Assembly: GCF_023343835.1 (NCBI RefSeq)
Contig: NC_064433.1
Coordinates: forward strand, 28,582,214-28,646,213
Direction of reading: 5' to 3'
DNA length: 64,000 nucleotides
Source of the DNA: Lagopus muta
Lineage: Eukaryota; Chordata; Aves; Galliformes; Phasianidae
Shown: positions 21,415 through 35,668 of the stretch, piece by piece
Layout of the letters: every line of letters begins with the position of its first letter
How positions within the stretch are numbered: position 1 is the stretch's first letter
Translations under genes and position numbers: made by a program
Notes under the pieces: generated by a model
Told to the model about the DNA's origin: nothing
What the model saw: only the letters and a program-made list of their open reading frames with translations
The model's database searches: none

Positions 21415-24400
21415 CATAAAAGAAGAATAATTGCCATTTAAGAACAAAAACAAAAACAAAAAAACCCTCAGTTTGAAAAGAAGGCTGCTGTAATGATTAC
21501 ATGTGGAACCATAATTAGCCTTGTGAAAGGTGTTGACAAAATAGTTTCAAGTAGTGACCAGAATAGATTCTATACAGTGCTGTCAAACATGCATTTCACA
21601 TCTAGTCTCTAAATACAACTCCCTTGGTGACTGTGTGTAACAGTAGTTGCTGGGTTTGTTTAGGATACGTTGCTTTAGCCCTGGGTTTAAAGGAGGCTTA
21701 GAAGCCTTGTGTGAACTTGCCAGTTGGACAGTGTTTCAAACAAAGGTATGCGAAGCAGTAGACTGGGAGGCAAATATAGAGTGCTGTTGTTTTCTATTAT
21801 TTCACTCTTAAGGACTAGAAACAGAAGCCAAGACTGTTTGAGTGCTGGCATTGATCTTAATTTTGGAGCTTGGAGCAGTGTGTGAAACCAAATTATTGCA
21901 TTTTCTTGGAAAAAGAAAGCTCATGCCCTTAACTGGCAGATAAATGCACCTCTAGTGGATATCCAGTTGGCTGAGCACAACTGAACTTGCAACCTAACTC
22001 CTATCTGCCCAAGATATGGAAAAACTTGGCATCCCGTTCTTATTAACAGCCCCATGCTTGAAAATTCTGCTTTTTTCTGACACTGCTGTTTCACTTCTAG
22101 AAACAGATCAAGTTTTATGTATCCGTTCAACATTTTCTTCCTTATTTTACTGTTCTTTATAGTTCCTGGGTTTTAAAGACAAAATAGAGTGGTTTTAGGG
22201 GAAGGAAGAATAAATTCACAAATCAGCATTTATTACACTTGAGGTAATTTCTCAAAATGTCACTACAAAATATTCATATAGCTCTGAATGGGTCATCATT
22301 TTCACCATATTAATATACAGCATCTTTGTGTATAAATTTTTACATTTAAGCAGGTGTTTAAAAATGTCCAGTGTTAGGCCAAACATTTTAGTAAACAACG
22401 TACTGCTTCATAATTTGTTAAACTAAAATAAGAAGAGAAAGGGAAAAGGTAACATTAAGACTTTCTGTTGAAATGCAAACCAGTAACTATTCCTCCATGT
22501 TAGATCTAGGCCAGAAGAAGCAGCTGGAGTCAAAAGACTGAATTTTTCCTGTTCCATATGTAGCCATTCATGTCTTTCTGCACCAGGTTGCCCTGCTAGA
22601 TGTGCTGCTGTTGTTGTGAAGAACCAGTAAGAAAGCTGTGAGGAAATAAGTCAGATGGTGTAACTGTTTAAAAAATGTTGGCAGACACACAGAATTTGAG
22701 TTTTGGTGAGACAAAATGTGCGTCAGCTTGGGTGAAAAGTATTGCTCTTCTGAAGATCTGATCTAATGAGTGATATTTTGTGAGACCGTTTTTCAGTAAT
22801 CAAGAGCAGAAGGAGCTGATGTTGTTGGAAGAGCTTTTGATATCTTCAGTCAGTCGCCTGGCAGTTTGATGCCCTGGGGGTTTCTAGCAATGCGTAGCTA
22901 ATGGGATAATGGACAGACCTATCCCATTAAATCAGGAGAAAATCTGTTCTCAGAGTGTGTTGCTAAATAAAGAAGGCAATTTGTTTCAGTGCTTTATCAG
23001 ATGTTTAACAAATGTTAACTGCACGTGGTTGACAAGAGTGAGTTGTGCATGTTTCAGCCTACTGTCTTGTGGGTAACCTAGTGCAGCAAATGGATTTCAC
23101 AGTGCTGTGGCGCTGGCAGTTGGACTTGTGAGCCAAAGAATTGTTATTTGAAAAGGTGCCAAGGCGAGAAAGCAGATTTCTTCCTTGAGGTGTTTCTAGT
23201 AATTGTAGAAATGCCATACACATGAACTGAACTCATGGAGGTTTTGCAGATCAGTTTGCCCGGAATGCAGATAGTAGAGTCTCTTTGCATTTATCTGAGA
23301 AATGTTGATGTTTGTGTGGGCTTTGCTCTCAGGTGAGGATATTTTGTACTGGACGGCCTGAGAGCTGGGCTGGAGGCTTGAGGACTGGCAGGGTTGTGGT
23401 GGATGAGGGTGGCAGGGTGAGCTCCAGGTACCCCATGTCAGGGGCTGCAGCACTTCACAGAGTACTATCACAGAACATTCACTGATTGTTTCTTCTGCTC
23501 TTCTGAGGGACAGAGGATTTCAGGCCCAAATGCAGGTTTCCCACTTTATTCAAGGTTAACTCCTCCATCAGAAGAGGCTTGTTAAAGTTGACCTGCGACA
23601 GGGAGGTACACCAGCAGCACTTGAGCAATGTTTTCTTTCAGGATCTTCATTACACATAACAAATGATTGTTATTTGTTCATCAAGCCAGCTGTCAAGGTC
23701 TTCTGCTGCTTTCAAAAGTTCTTATTCAAAAAATCTAGCTTTCTATATGGCACAGCCTGTGTTCCAGGACAAAATCCTGATTGCATGCTATAAAAAAAAT
23801 CTCTTAAAGCATGATGCAGCATTGGCATCTGTGGCTCTCAGCATGAAAACATCAGTTATGAGCAGTGGTGTAATGCTCACAGACCTCGCTTTAAGACTTC
23901 TTTGTCCTTTTAGTTTCTGCCCTGCCTATGAGTGCCAAGAGGAGGGGAGGGGAGAGGCAACAAGCCATGCATGGGACTGTCCATTAGTTGGTGCTGGTTC
24001 AAAGAGACCTGGTGGCTGCTGGGAGGAAATAAATAAGTGCTCTTCTCTCTCCTGGATCACAGTTAAACTGTGCATCATTTCATCTCTACCTCACTTCATG
24101 CAAATCTTTCCTACTGAAGAAGTTCACTGCTCATCTTTGCTGATGTTGATAGCCTTCTCAAGGCAGTAAAAGGCAGTTATGATTCTTGGCAATATTGCTG
24201 ATACACAGAAGTGTTTTACCTGATGCTTTTATTATATATGTTTATAGTTCAGACCAGTAATGCTGAAATAGGCTCTGTATGGAGGAAAATCTTACTGTCT
24301 CACTTTGCAGTCAGTTGGTTCACCTTTACATAAGAATGGCACCACTTGGCAAGAGCTCCACGCACACTGATGTCCTGTGGGTAGTCTCTAGTTAATGCCT

Positions 24401-24714
24401 TTGGAAGAGCATCAGAAAAATGCAGGCGCTGAGTGATGGTTTCCTTGGGGAGCTCACAGCCATGTGAAAGCTTCTATTCAGGGCTGGTTCTTCATAGTTG
24501 GTGCTTTTTTCTGTAACATTAAATTTTATAGAAACTGTCTCTGGTCTTGAGCCCAGCTTTAGAAAGAGCAGTGACTGATTTTCTCAAGTCCTCTTTTATT
24601 GTGCAAGTCACAGTGCCTTGCAAAATTGCTGATATTTCAACTTTTTGCTTCAGTGCTACATAAAAAATACGTGACAAATAAAGAATCTGCAATCCAGATG
24701 GAATTCCTTCATTT

Positions 24715-24752
24715 GAAAACAAACAGAGAAACAAACAAACAAAAATTAAAAA
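24715..24752. repeat. AAAC-rich simple repeat
   Basis: Repeated CAAA units, slightly interrupted, ending in an A-rich stretch. Confidence 0.7.
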
Positions 24753-25278
24753 ACAGTATTGTCGTGAATTTGAAAAAAATACCATGACTCTAATTCACAC
24801 TGCATAGGAGACAAAGCTGTATAGCTGTGACTGAACTTTCTGTCCTAAGTTTTCCAAGTACCAAAACGACAGTGAAAAACCTCAAGGGCATCTAACAGAA
24901 GCTTAGGCTGAAGACCAAACAATTCATATGGGGAACTGTAAGTGCATCATCATCTGAAACACTCAAGGTATTTCTTTTCGATTGCTTGTGCAGAGGCAAA
25001 CGCTTCTGTTATGTTATTCTCAAATATTGAAATATTTGAATATTGGACCTTTTGCATTTTAAGTAGTTGATTCTTATTAAATCCTTGACTGAGAAACAGG
25101 CATGATGGAAAAGAGAGGGGAAAAAAAAAATATTTAGTCTGGGATTTTAAGTCTTTTTTAAAAATGAGACAGATGCATATGTATTATGACTTTATTTTGT
25201 TTATACAGCCTGAGCTCCATAAGTGTATAATAAATTAGGCTTCATCTCTTATTCCATGTTTCCCTTTGTTCTTCTCAC

Positions 25279-25294
25279 TTTTTTTTTTTTTTTT
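25279..25294. repeat. T16 homopolymer
   Basis: An uninterrupted run of 16 T in intron 3. Confidence 0.9.
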
Positions 25295-28200
25295 GGAAAG
25301 TACGCACACAATGGCTTTCAAGCTCATGTCAGCAAAGCCAGTTTCAATAAAGATCAAGTCTTGAGGCTTATCCTGGCAAAAGTAGCTTACATCTGCAAAG
25401 CGCCTACACAGAAACTTTTTAACTATTGCCAGACTGCTGACTGTGCTGTGTGTCAGCCTCATGATGTTTTATCTTCTGCATGTTTCTGTCATTACACTCA
25501 CTACGTTGCTCAAGCAAAATGTTTGATACTAGCCATGTTTGTTTTGCTAGGAATCTCCACTGTCAGATTTCTGTAGAAGTTGTGAGCTTGCTGGGATCAC
25601 AGATAATAGATTGGGAATGGCTTTGAACGAGAGCTGCACATGATGACCAGCAAGATCTGGATGCTAGCTGAGGGATACATAACACAGACAATTTTACTGA
25701 GTTTCAACGTCTAAATATGTCAAAGTGGCCTTAGGTATATTAAGTTCTCTTAAATCCTTAACACATTTATGTCTGGCACTTCTATTCATTAGATGCCACT
25801 AATTAGTCTGAAAGATCTCTAGCAAAATAAATCAATATATCAAAGCTCAGAAATGCCTGTAGCCTCTTTTCATCTGTCCCTCACCTGTTGAAACAGAGAT
25901 TTTTGGTCACCTGAATTCATTCAGCTGCCTGACAGTGCTTAAAAGAAGTCAGGTGTGGCCAGATAGTACATAACTTCATTTGAATACGTGTTACTTACTC
26001 CACTGACGTTTTTGACTTAACTAAAAGTTTAGAGCACTTCTTGAAGAAGTGAGAAATCTGGGTGGTGGGTTCTTCCCTGCCTGCAAAGGGCTGGATGGAA
26101 ATACCCAGGTAATTACCCTTGTTATTAGTGCAGGTCCATCCTGTACGTGCCCAGTCACCACCCAACCCTACAAGCTGAGTTATGTGCTAGCAGGCATTTG
26201 TTATCCAATGATAAACTGGTATGAGGTAGATGTTTGTTCTACAGGGAGCTGTATCTGGGATACTGGCTCTGCCCCTCTTTAGGCCTGCCTCAGTAAATGA
26301 GGGTCTGCCTCTGTCTTGTATGATGCCAAGTTTATGGCTTGTATGGCATGTCCTTGATACTTGCTTTTTTGAATTCACGCTGCCCTCTGTTTGGGAGGGG
26401 ACGATAGGAAATGGTGTTAGCCAGGATGTCCCCTAGTTCAGGCATTTTGCTAAAAATGAAATAAATTGATTTATGAGTGTGCGAATATCAGATGTCAGGG
26501 TTTCCCCCTGCCCACAGTTTTCTCTATCTGCTGTGTAATATGCAAAGAGGCTACAGCTGCTAACGTTACACTTTTAGAAGGTTGTGCAAGCTGGATTGTA
26601 ATGGAGAAACTTAGTTTTCAGTGTACCATCTGTACTAGAGGTTGACAAGTAGAGAAAATCTAGAATGCCTGAATTTTGTACTTCGTCGCCCAAGTTCTTA
26701 ATATCAGTAGCCTAAACCAGACTGGAATTACTATAGGCCTTTGGAGGTGCCTGTGCTCCTATCTATTTGTTGAACTAAAATGCAAATACTGTGTTTAGGA
26801 AACCAGGTTGTGTTCCTTCCCATCTATTGTCTGTGTTTTTAAAAAGAGAGCGAGACTTATGTTTGCATGTGAACTAAGAAGTCTGTATTTTTGTGGTGAA
26901 ATATGTTAGAGAATAAATTACTGAAATATATATATTTTCACATTTCATGTTCTCTTCTAGATCTAAATAACACTTCAGAAAAATACTTTCTATCCTAAAG
27001 AAAAGGGAAACACCAAATAAAACAGTGACTAAAAAGTAGGGAGCTATGTGTTAATAGGATAATGGTGATTAATGACTCAAGGTTTTGTGATCAGATACTC
27101 AGCATTTAATAAAGACTTTGAGAGATTATACACAGAAATGTGTATAATCCTCTGTCTCCAGTGTGATATTTCTGCTTTCAAGTGTCTGCAGAGAAGTGAG
27201 AGGGATATAGAACAGTGATTAACTGAACTGTGGGATGGAATCATATATATGTGCTTCCATGAGCAAAGCTGTGGTAACCGTACTGTGTCTGCAGAAAGAG
27301 GCAGTAGCCAAACTGACAAGTCATCTGTGCTGTAGGTAGGAAGCATTCTGGTTAACCTGTGGAACAGCTGACTAATGTAACACCATTTATGGGATCTTGG
27401 TGGGTACTGCATTCTGCACCATAGATCCCTAGGCATTGTGTGGAGGCCTGATCACACCCATCTCCTTCATAAAGTGTCTGATGCTTATGTGTCAGATAAT
27501 TGGCAAGTTTAAACTTGGTGTTTTCCTAGGTGCTCTGTTTAGGCTTGTCTTTACTAGATGCTATCTTTCTCTCACTTCCCATGTATATATTTTTCAATCT
27601 TTTTTAAACATTAAAGTAAGCTGTTCTGAACAGCTGACATCTGATGCTATTATCTCACCCAGCAGCAGGAGCAGTGCAGTTTTACGTGCAACTGGGGTAG
27701 TAGTTTTAGAGTGAATTTTTGTATATATGAAGTCTCAGAGGTATTCATGAGCACTTTCAGGAATGCATTTAACAACATGACTAACATCTGTCACGTGCTG
27801 CTTCTTTCATCCCCTTCCCAGGAAGAAAAGGTGCAGAGGAGTGTTATGTTTAGAAATCTTTCAAATAATTGCATGTACACATTTGCACGTTGGTGTCTGT
27901 TTATGTTAGGGAAGACAAGATCATAAAAATGTATCTACATTTGTTGCTGAAGGTGGCAAGGTTTTCTGATGAAGACCAGTTTTCTGTGGTCTTTGCTTTG
28001 GTCGTGATCGTGGATAAGCCCTAAAGAAAGTACTTTGCCTTCTGTTGACAAGCTGTCCAGGCATTCAAACTGGGCTGTAGTTGTGCTTGTGGATCATTGT
28101 ATTGGTGTTGAACATTTACAGATATGATGGACTTGATGGTTGATATGGAGATGAAATACCAAAACATGATGAAATACAGAAGCTTTCCAAGGGTGAAAGG

Positions 28201-31056
28201 CATTTTCTGATAACTTTTTTTAACCACGTTACTTATTTTGTGAATAGAAAGCCAAATCTTCAAAGAACACTTCAGGATGAATCAAAAGTTTAAATGGTGA
28301 GGACTAGTTGCAATAACTGATGGTAAGCCCACCTATGGAAAGCTCTGATGTAGTTTGAGACCATGCTTAGTTTATTGCAAACAACTGAAGGCAGTATGAG
28401 GAAGCTGTCTCCCACAGCACATGCTGCTAGCACCTCCAGAAGCTGTATGTTCTGAAAGTGAAAAGGCCTTTTTTTAGCCTTTCATAAAGGTTGTTCTTTA
28501 TTGTGGTTGAGACAACAGTTAGAGGAGATGACAGCTTACATATGTCATATGAATGCAATGTTTTATCCTCTTAAGTCAAATGAATTGATAGTTGCAATCC
28601 AAAGGTTGTGTGCTCCAAGAGTTTTGATCTCATCTGCCCTCTTTTTTAATCAGCTAATTGTATTTGTAGGGAGTCGCTAATCACTGTGCTCCATAATTGG
28701 AAGCTGAGTGAGAAAAGCTGTTAGTATCTGCCAAAGAAGTGTTTAAAAAGAAGTCGTTATTCATGGCTTCACTTAAAATTAATAACCTAATTTTTAAAGA
28801 GCTATGAAATGCAGCAGTGAAATGGGAGGATGCTCCTCCTTCAAACTTGTGGATAGGTGTAGCCAGAAGTATGTGCAACCTTGTTCTTTCCGAGTGTTTT
28901 GAAAACTGAAGCAATAATGTAAAAAGTGTTGTTTGGAGCTTCTTCTATCCAAAATGCAAAATTCTGAAGTATTTAAGATTATCCAAGAAAGGAAAAATTT
29001 ATTTTCAAGTTGACAGGAGCAGTTGTGGTCTCCTCCCCCATCAAAGAGAATGCTAAGTTACATCAAATATACTAAGCTAAGTACAACAGACGTTTTACTA
29101 AATGTGTGTCTTGTCTGGAATTGCAATTCTAATGTAATTTTACAACTTTCCATGTTGACCCAACTTGACTGTTGCAGGAACTGAGTGCATAATGACTCAG
29201 CATGGTTCCTTCATTCAAATAATTGTGTGAGGTATTTTCTTTATAAAATATTGTTGACAAAATAAATTGTGGCTTCTGTGTTTGTTTACCTAACAAGTCT
29301 ACACGTTATTTACAGGATTGTATGATTTACATAATGTTCTCTTTGAGCAACGTGATTATCTTTTCAAGTAGCAAGACGGGAAGTGCAGTAGAAAAAAGGG
29401 AGGAAATTGAGGAAAGGACTAAAAGAGTGGCATGTTAAGAACTAAAGTATGAAAAATAACTTTGGAGATCACTGTATAACACATACCAGTCAAACAGTTT
29501 AGCTTCTTTAAAATATGACTCTCTGCAAGTGGTTACCTAACGTAAGAGAAGATCTAAAATAGATAGATCTAGGAGATGAGTTTGTTTTCCCTTCGTCTGT
29601 CTCTTTCTATTTGGAGTATTTAACATTGAGGGACATAGGGGCTCTGAGCTTTCCCATTCATATCTGAGTACAGTCTTTCAATCTTGTGTTAGTTTCTTTA
29701 AGCACGCTGATCAAGTGGACTAGTGTCTGAAGTCCTACCAGCAACTTCCAGGAGGAAGGCATGCTATTTTAAATGGAAAGGATTTGCTGTCTTGCATGAA
29801 TTGAAACATCTGGACCCCTACACTTTGCTGTTACAGTTAGATTGTGTTGGGCTAGTTTTTGACACGTGACAAGTATTGAGCCATATGGTCTTTGTGCTGT
29901 CAGCAAGCCTTTTCTGCACATGCCTCCTCTGAATGGTAGCTGCTACTGCAACTGGAGAGATAAATGTTTCGAGAGCTTTTGGGCTGTTGTGCCCTTCTTC
30001 TTGAATGGAGTAAGTACATTTTTGAGTGGTACAACACATAAGTCTGTAGCAGAAAGCTGATTCCTTCATTTCCTCTGCAGTAGTCACAGCCTTGATGCAA
30101 ATCGGACACCTTGTCGTGTCCAAATCGGACGTCTGGCTACTGCCAGATATATAGCAGCACTTTCTGACTTACATGCTTCATCCCTAACATCTTGCTTTAA
30201 TGACTCTGTGAAATATTTAAGTGCTCAGCACAACTGGTTGTTTTTCTTTTCTTTTTTTAACCAAGCTCTAGATGTGTGCTTCAATGGAAAGCTGACTGCT
30301 CTAAGAGTCTTAATGTTTTACTTTCTAGGAATCAACTGAATGATGTTTCCTTGTGAAAATACATATGATTTAATCTAAAAATACAGGAATAGAGGGATAG
30401 TTTTCAAAAATTAAAAGCAAAAAAACTTCTAAAGTATTTCAAATATTTAATCTCCTATACTGATTTCTCAATTTTTTCATCTTGATTTCATGAAAGAGTA
30501 GGAAGAACACAAGGGATTCAGAAAATCATTTCTATTTTTCAGGTATAAAAAGAACTTTTAATATGAAAGTGGTTCATATAATTATTTTTTTAGAGGAAAG
30601 AGCTCATTATTGCTGTAGGTTCTCATTAAATATCTTTTGTCCACTTCTTTCAGCTTCTTTTCTGAGTGACTCAAGTCCTATATCCTTGAATTAAGAGTGG
30701 CTTTTTTTTTTTGTTGCTGTCTCTTTTTCTCCTCTCTGCTAGGAATGAAAATCTACAGAATTAGTATTCACCATTTAATTAAAAAATAAAATCTCTAGAT
30801 TATCATAGACCACTGACAACATAAAGATTAAAGAAAACACTGACATTTCAAAACAGAATTCAGAAAATGAACTGTTCAGAAAATGCTGCTGATAACTTAC
30901 CAGAGCAAGTTAAGGACAAAGGTTTAATGTGATGGCTTAATCTTCTGTCTTATGCCACTCAGGGTGCTGGAGTATGTTAATGGCATCAGCAGAATGGCAG
31001 TAACAAGCACCTTAGATAATTTCAATACAAAACGAAGAACTGAGTATGTGCAAGTA

Positions 31057-31130
31057 TCTCTTTTTCCTCTTCCTCTTCCTCTTCCTCTTCCTTTTCCTTT
31101 TCCTTTTCCTTTTTTTTTCCCCCTCTCTTT
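31057..31130 (+). repeat. 74-nt pure pyrimidine tract with a CTTCCT hexamer array
   Basis: Every base from 31057 to 31130 is C or T. Its middle is about five CTTCCT-type hexamers grading into CCTTTT units, then a T run and CCCCCTCTCTTT. Such polypurine/polypyrimidine tracts can form triplex (H-) DNA. In the sense intron it also resembles a strong polypyrimidine tract, but the first AG after it does not lead into an obvious exon. Confidence 0.9.
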
Positions 31131-34100
31131 GTCTTTCTGCCATTTACATTTGACTTCCTCTGATTTTTTATTATTTTTTTTTTAGTTTCAGTAGTTCAGG
31201 GAGCTGCCTCAGTGTATACTTTGAGGAGCACATCGTATGGCAAACAGCATATACTAGTCACTGAAGTTATTAATATGAAAACCAATACATCAAGTTATTA
31301 CCTTTTAGTGTGAATGCTTTGCTTTGAATTCTGAGATCTGCTTGGCTGTAGTGATCAGTTTCCTTTGTTAAAGATTTGGGAAAAATTGTTTGGTATTATT
31401 TCAGTCGACCTCAGGTCTACTTACAGCCCGTGTGCTGTGATTTCCTACCTACTGGCTTTCTGGTGGGTTTGTAGCCCTTCCCTATGAACTTGTGGAAAAC
31501 ATAGCTTTTAGGCTTTCTTGCAATAGGAAATTTACCTTTACAGTATAAGAACTGGGCATGGGAAGGAGTTAGATTGTCAGCGTCAATCTCAAAGTACAGG
31601 TTGAATAGTTATGCTATCTCAAGCTATTACAGATCTATTCACAAATGAGAAACCTAAATTACATAACCCCTGTTGCTGGGTTGCTTCTTTATTTCAGCCA
31701 GGAATTGATGAAACCAGTTGTTCGATGCTAATGGAGAGGGAAGTGAAAATGTGTGCTAAACTCCCACAAAATAGTAGACTAATTATGAATTATATGCACC
31801 ATTACTGATGCAGGTATTGTGTACGACGTAGCTGGCCAAACCAAGCACTTGGCTCAACATTCTGTTCTTGGAGACAGTGTCATTACAGTGCTATTCCTGA
31901 GGTTTCTGATTGAAGTGCCCAATCTTGCATAATGTATTCATCTTATTAGGTAGAAAAACAATAAAAAGTGATGTGAACACACCTGCACCGAACCATCTGC
32001 CTGATGTTTAGTTTTTGTGAGTATTAATTACATGTTTAGCAGTGTGAAAAGCCTAGAAAAAACAAATGCCAATCTGATGATAGAGGATGTAAAGCACATG
32101 GGAACATTTAAGATGAAATTCATCTTGGCTAACGCTAAATCTCTAAAAACTTTCTCATTCTGTAAGTATTAAAGATGAGTTAGGCACATCTTTTTAGTAA
32201 ACATAGTTAGTTCAGCCTGAGGTATTTTACATACAGCTCAGTTAGGATAGGATTCATCTGACCATTCAAATTAAACTCCTCAGTAGTTTCATATGAATCA
32301 ACTCCTTTTCATTGCTATTTACAGCTTCTGAGTTTGGATTGTTGGGATAAAGGGCCATTTTGTGCACAGTTCTTCACTGTAAATCCAGACCAAAAGTTAC
32401 TGAATCTTGTGTCATCCAGAAATGAATAAAACTAAAGAGGAAATAAGGTAATGTGTTTCACTCACCTTCTTACGTTACATTTCACATAGCCCTGATACAC
32501 TGTTCTTCTGGAATTACATACTCTGCTAACTTAAGTGAAAGCTGGAATGTATAAGAAATTGGCTACCCTTTTCATAATATGTTTAATGACACCTTAAGTA
32601 CACCTTAAGTACAAAAACAGAACGTGAAGTACAAAACTGGGCTTGGAATCCATTTACCATGCTGTAGTACTCCTATTTGACATGGCCTACCTCAACTCCA
32701 TAGTCTTAATGACTTTCTTAAAGTTGCATTTTTCAATAATGAACAAAAAAAATTCATACAACTTCAAGCCTTTTTACATGTTCCATGTATTTTTAACATT
32801 GTTACTGAATATCTGGTAGGAATTAGCATGAGAATAGATGAAATTTGAAATGCTCCAGTAAGCCCCTGGCTATATTAGAGACTAGCTTTGAAGTCATTTA
32901 ACATGTGGTTTCATGTCATATCCAGTCTCATTAATCTCTGTATCTTTCAGATTGGAGTAAAGTAAGACAATCAGCATACCACAGGCTTAGCTGTCTGATG
33001 TAGAGAAAGAAATGAGGTGAACAGCTGTGTCAGCTGAGGGAGTTTCCTAGATCTCAGCTCTGGGTGTTCTCTGGGCCTTTTCAGCAAACCCTGACTTTGG
33101 CAGGTTCTGGAGGAATACGAGTAGCTGTTCTTGGAAGCATGGTGATGGGTTTTTAGCGAGTGAAGATGCAGATATGCAATTCAGGTGGTACAGCCATCCC
33201 TCCATCCAAGCAGTGAAGCAACAGTCCGGATTTTGTCCGTCTTCGGAGACGTGGAATTTGTTTGGAGGAATAAACCTTTCAGAGCTTGAGAAGCTGGTGA
33301 AATACTTCTGGCAAGAGATCAGCATGAATTGTCTCATTGCTCAAACTCAGAAATTTTGATCTTCTGTTTTGTTGCCTTTGGATATAGTGGTTTGTATGGA
33401 GAACTAAGGTACCCAAGGGAAAGCAAGCAGTCCGTTTTATCAGAGAAACTAAGGCAATTGTAAAAGGTGGGCAAAATTTTTATGAATCTGACATAAGAGG
33501 TTTTATATAAATGTTGTTTATTTTGAAACCAGGGCTAAGAAACTAAGAGATTGAGCAGCTGAGTCCTGTGAAGTGTTCTTTTCATGTTTGTAGTAGTCTT
33601 TATTGATATCTGTAGTTTGTTTTGGTGCTTCATTGGTAGGTGTTTCTACACCCAGTTTCAACAAGAATATTTGTGCTTTGGATGAGCATAGCAGATTTTA
33701 GGATGCACACATGTGAGATACATTGATTCTGAGGATGCCTCTGTGGGGAGAAATTAAAAGCTGCAGTTGGAAGGATGTGTTGGCAGCAGAAATACTTTGA
33801 AAGCTTTTACTACTTAGTCTGTTTTTTTTTGTTGTTGTTTCTTTAAGCCCCTATTTGATGTTTGTTGGTCTATGGCAGGCTTATGTCTGGTTCTAAATTT
33901 GGTGAAGTTTGAGAAATAGATTGCTGTTTAAATGCTATCAGAGGGACTTTATAAAAGATTTATATAAAGTGGTTGGTTAACTGTTGTACATTTGTTTGCA
34001 TCAGATGAGTGTAGAGAAGTGCTTCTGTCCAAAAAACAAAATAACCCAAATCATTCTTGTCTCTAAATATAAATATAAAACAGCAACAAAAAAAAGTTCT

Positions 34101-35004
34101 ATATATCTGCCATGTAGGACTGTAGCAAACCTGTTTTTGTATTAATGAACTAGCACTGAGAAGCTGCAGTGAGCACCACTGCAGATGTACAAACACCAGC
34201 ATAAAGTATAGTCCTTGCCTCATGTATTAACTATCTTCAATAAATTTGTCAGACTAAAGGAAAATTAGACATGTTCCATATGATGGTTTTCGAATGCCAT
34301 TTTAAATCCTCTATTTCTTAAAATACTCTTTAGTGGAAAGTTTTGTATCATTTTATTTGATACAGTGAACATAGTAATAGGTCTGCTAGGCAGGCACAGA
34401 GGAATAGTATAGAAGGAACATCTGAAGATTTATCTATTGAACAGATTTTCCAGTACTTTTTTTCCAGAGGTTTTTTGAACGGTGTATTCTGGATATCACT
34501 TTCTCTCACAACCATTTTCCAGCTTCAGATATTGTATGACTGTCAAGCTGTGCTTTTGGAATGAGATTTCAGATTTTTCTTATAATTTCTGAGCTGTGTC
34601 TTCCTGAGTCAGAAAACAGCTAGTGTAGCTTGAGAAACTGTGCTTTACATGTGAGGATTTGGAAGTGATTAAGGAATAAAAGCAAAAGAAAATAATAGTT
34701 TCTTTTCTTTCTCATGGTCTAAAACTGTGACCACTTAGAGGGAATTTTTTCAAATGCAGATTGTTTCTGTGACTACTGCAACACATCATTCAGTCTCTGA
34801 CCAAGACATCCTGAAGTATGTGTGCAGTAAAAAAAATCATTCATCAAGGCGAGGAAAGTCAACTGCATGATGTGAGATATTGTAAAGGAACAGTAGGAAA
34901 AAAATGAAGGCAGAATTCTGTGCACAGGCTCATTCCGTCCTGAACAGCATTTCAAGTAGTTATGAGCTTCTTAAACTGACTTGTAGGATTCTGCTAAAGC
35001 AAAC

Positions 35005-35050
35005 ACTGAGGTCTTATTGCTCAAAACTGAGATCTTATTGCTCAAAACTG
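35005..35050. repeat. 21-bp tandem duplication
   Basis: Two adjacent 21-bp units (35005-35025 and 35026-35046), each containing TCTTATTGCTCAAA. They differ at one position (GAGGTC versus GAGATC) and are followed by the beginning of a third unit. Confidence 0.9.
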
Positions 35051-35482
35051 TGATAATGTGATGGTTTCTTTGGTTTTTATTTGCAAATAATTAATGGACT
35101 GGTGCTGAAAAGGGCTGTTGTTATTTTCTGCATGAACAACAAGCAGATGTATTTTTTTCTTTTTTTAGTGTAGCTGAGTCAGTTCACGTACAGAAGAGCA
35201 GTGAACAGTAGAAGTTGATGGTACTTGATTTGAGACACAGCTGCAACGTCAGATCCATATCTAGGTTGTCAGGTGGTCTGCAGCTTATGCTTTAGCTTGC
35301 TGTGGCAGATAAGATTTGGGGTAGCAGAGTGAATACAGTGGAATTGCTGTGGCTTGTGTACCAGCTCCCAGAAGCTCTTCCAGAAGGAAATGATGCCTTC
35401 TGTCTGTCCTGGCTTTACGTCCTCCATTCTCCTATTTGTACTACCAAGGAAATAAATGGTAGTACCTACGATATGTTGGCTG

Positions 35483-35668
35483 ACCATGGTAGCACTGGAA
35501 CAGGCTGCCAAGAGAGACTGTGGAGTCTCCTTCTATGGAGATGTTCAAAACTCATCTGGATGCCTACCTATGTGACCTACGAATAGGGTACCTGCTTTTG
35601 CAGGGAGGTTGGACTTGATGATCTCTTGAGGACCCTTCCAATCTCTGCAGTTCTTGATTTTGTGATGT
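35483..35668 (+). mobile_element. Old CR1 LINE 3' fragment, sense strand
   Basis: A diverged CR1 3' end in the order usual for the family: TGGTAGCACTGGAACAGGCT, GGAGTCTCCTTCTATGGAGA, then the TTCAAAACTCATCTGGATGC segment, GGTTGGACTTGATGATCT and a decayed octamer tail (TTCTTGATTTTGTGA). The reading frame is lost. It belongs to an older CR1 subfamily than the copies at 43.7 and 58.9 kb. Confidence 0.85.

Noticed and set aside
23663..24169. 168-codon ATG frame in intron 3
   Set aside because: With about 64 kb and six frames, roughly one frame of this length is expected by chance; no domain or flanking splice evidence.
29772..29801. AATGGAAAGGATTTG, which reads NGKDL like the start of the expected PDZRN4 exon 4
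   Set aside because: The next codons read LSCMN and then stop instead of SKATHEEAVEAF, and no acceptor AG sits directly upstream.
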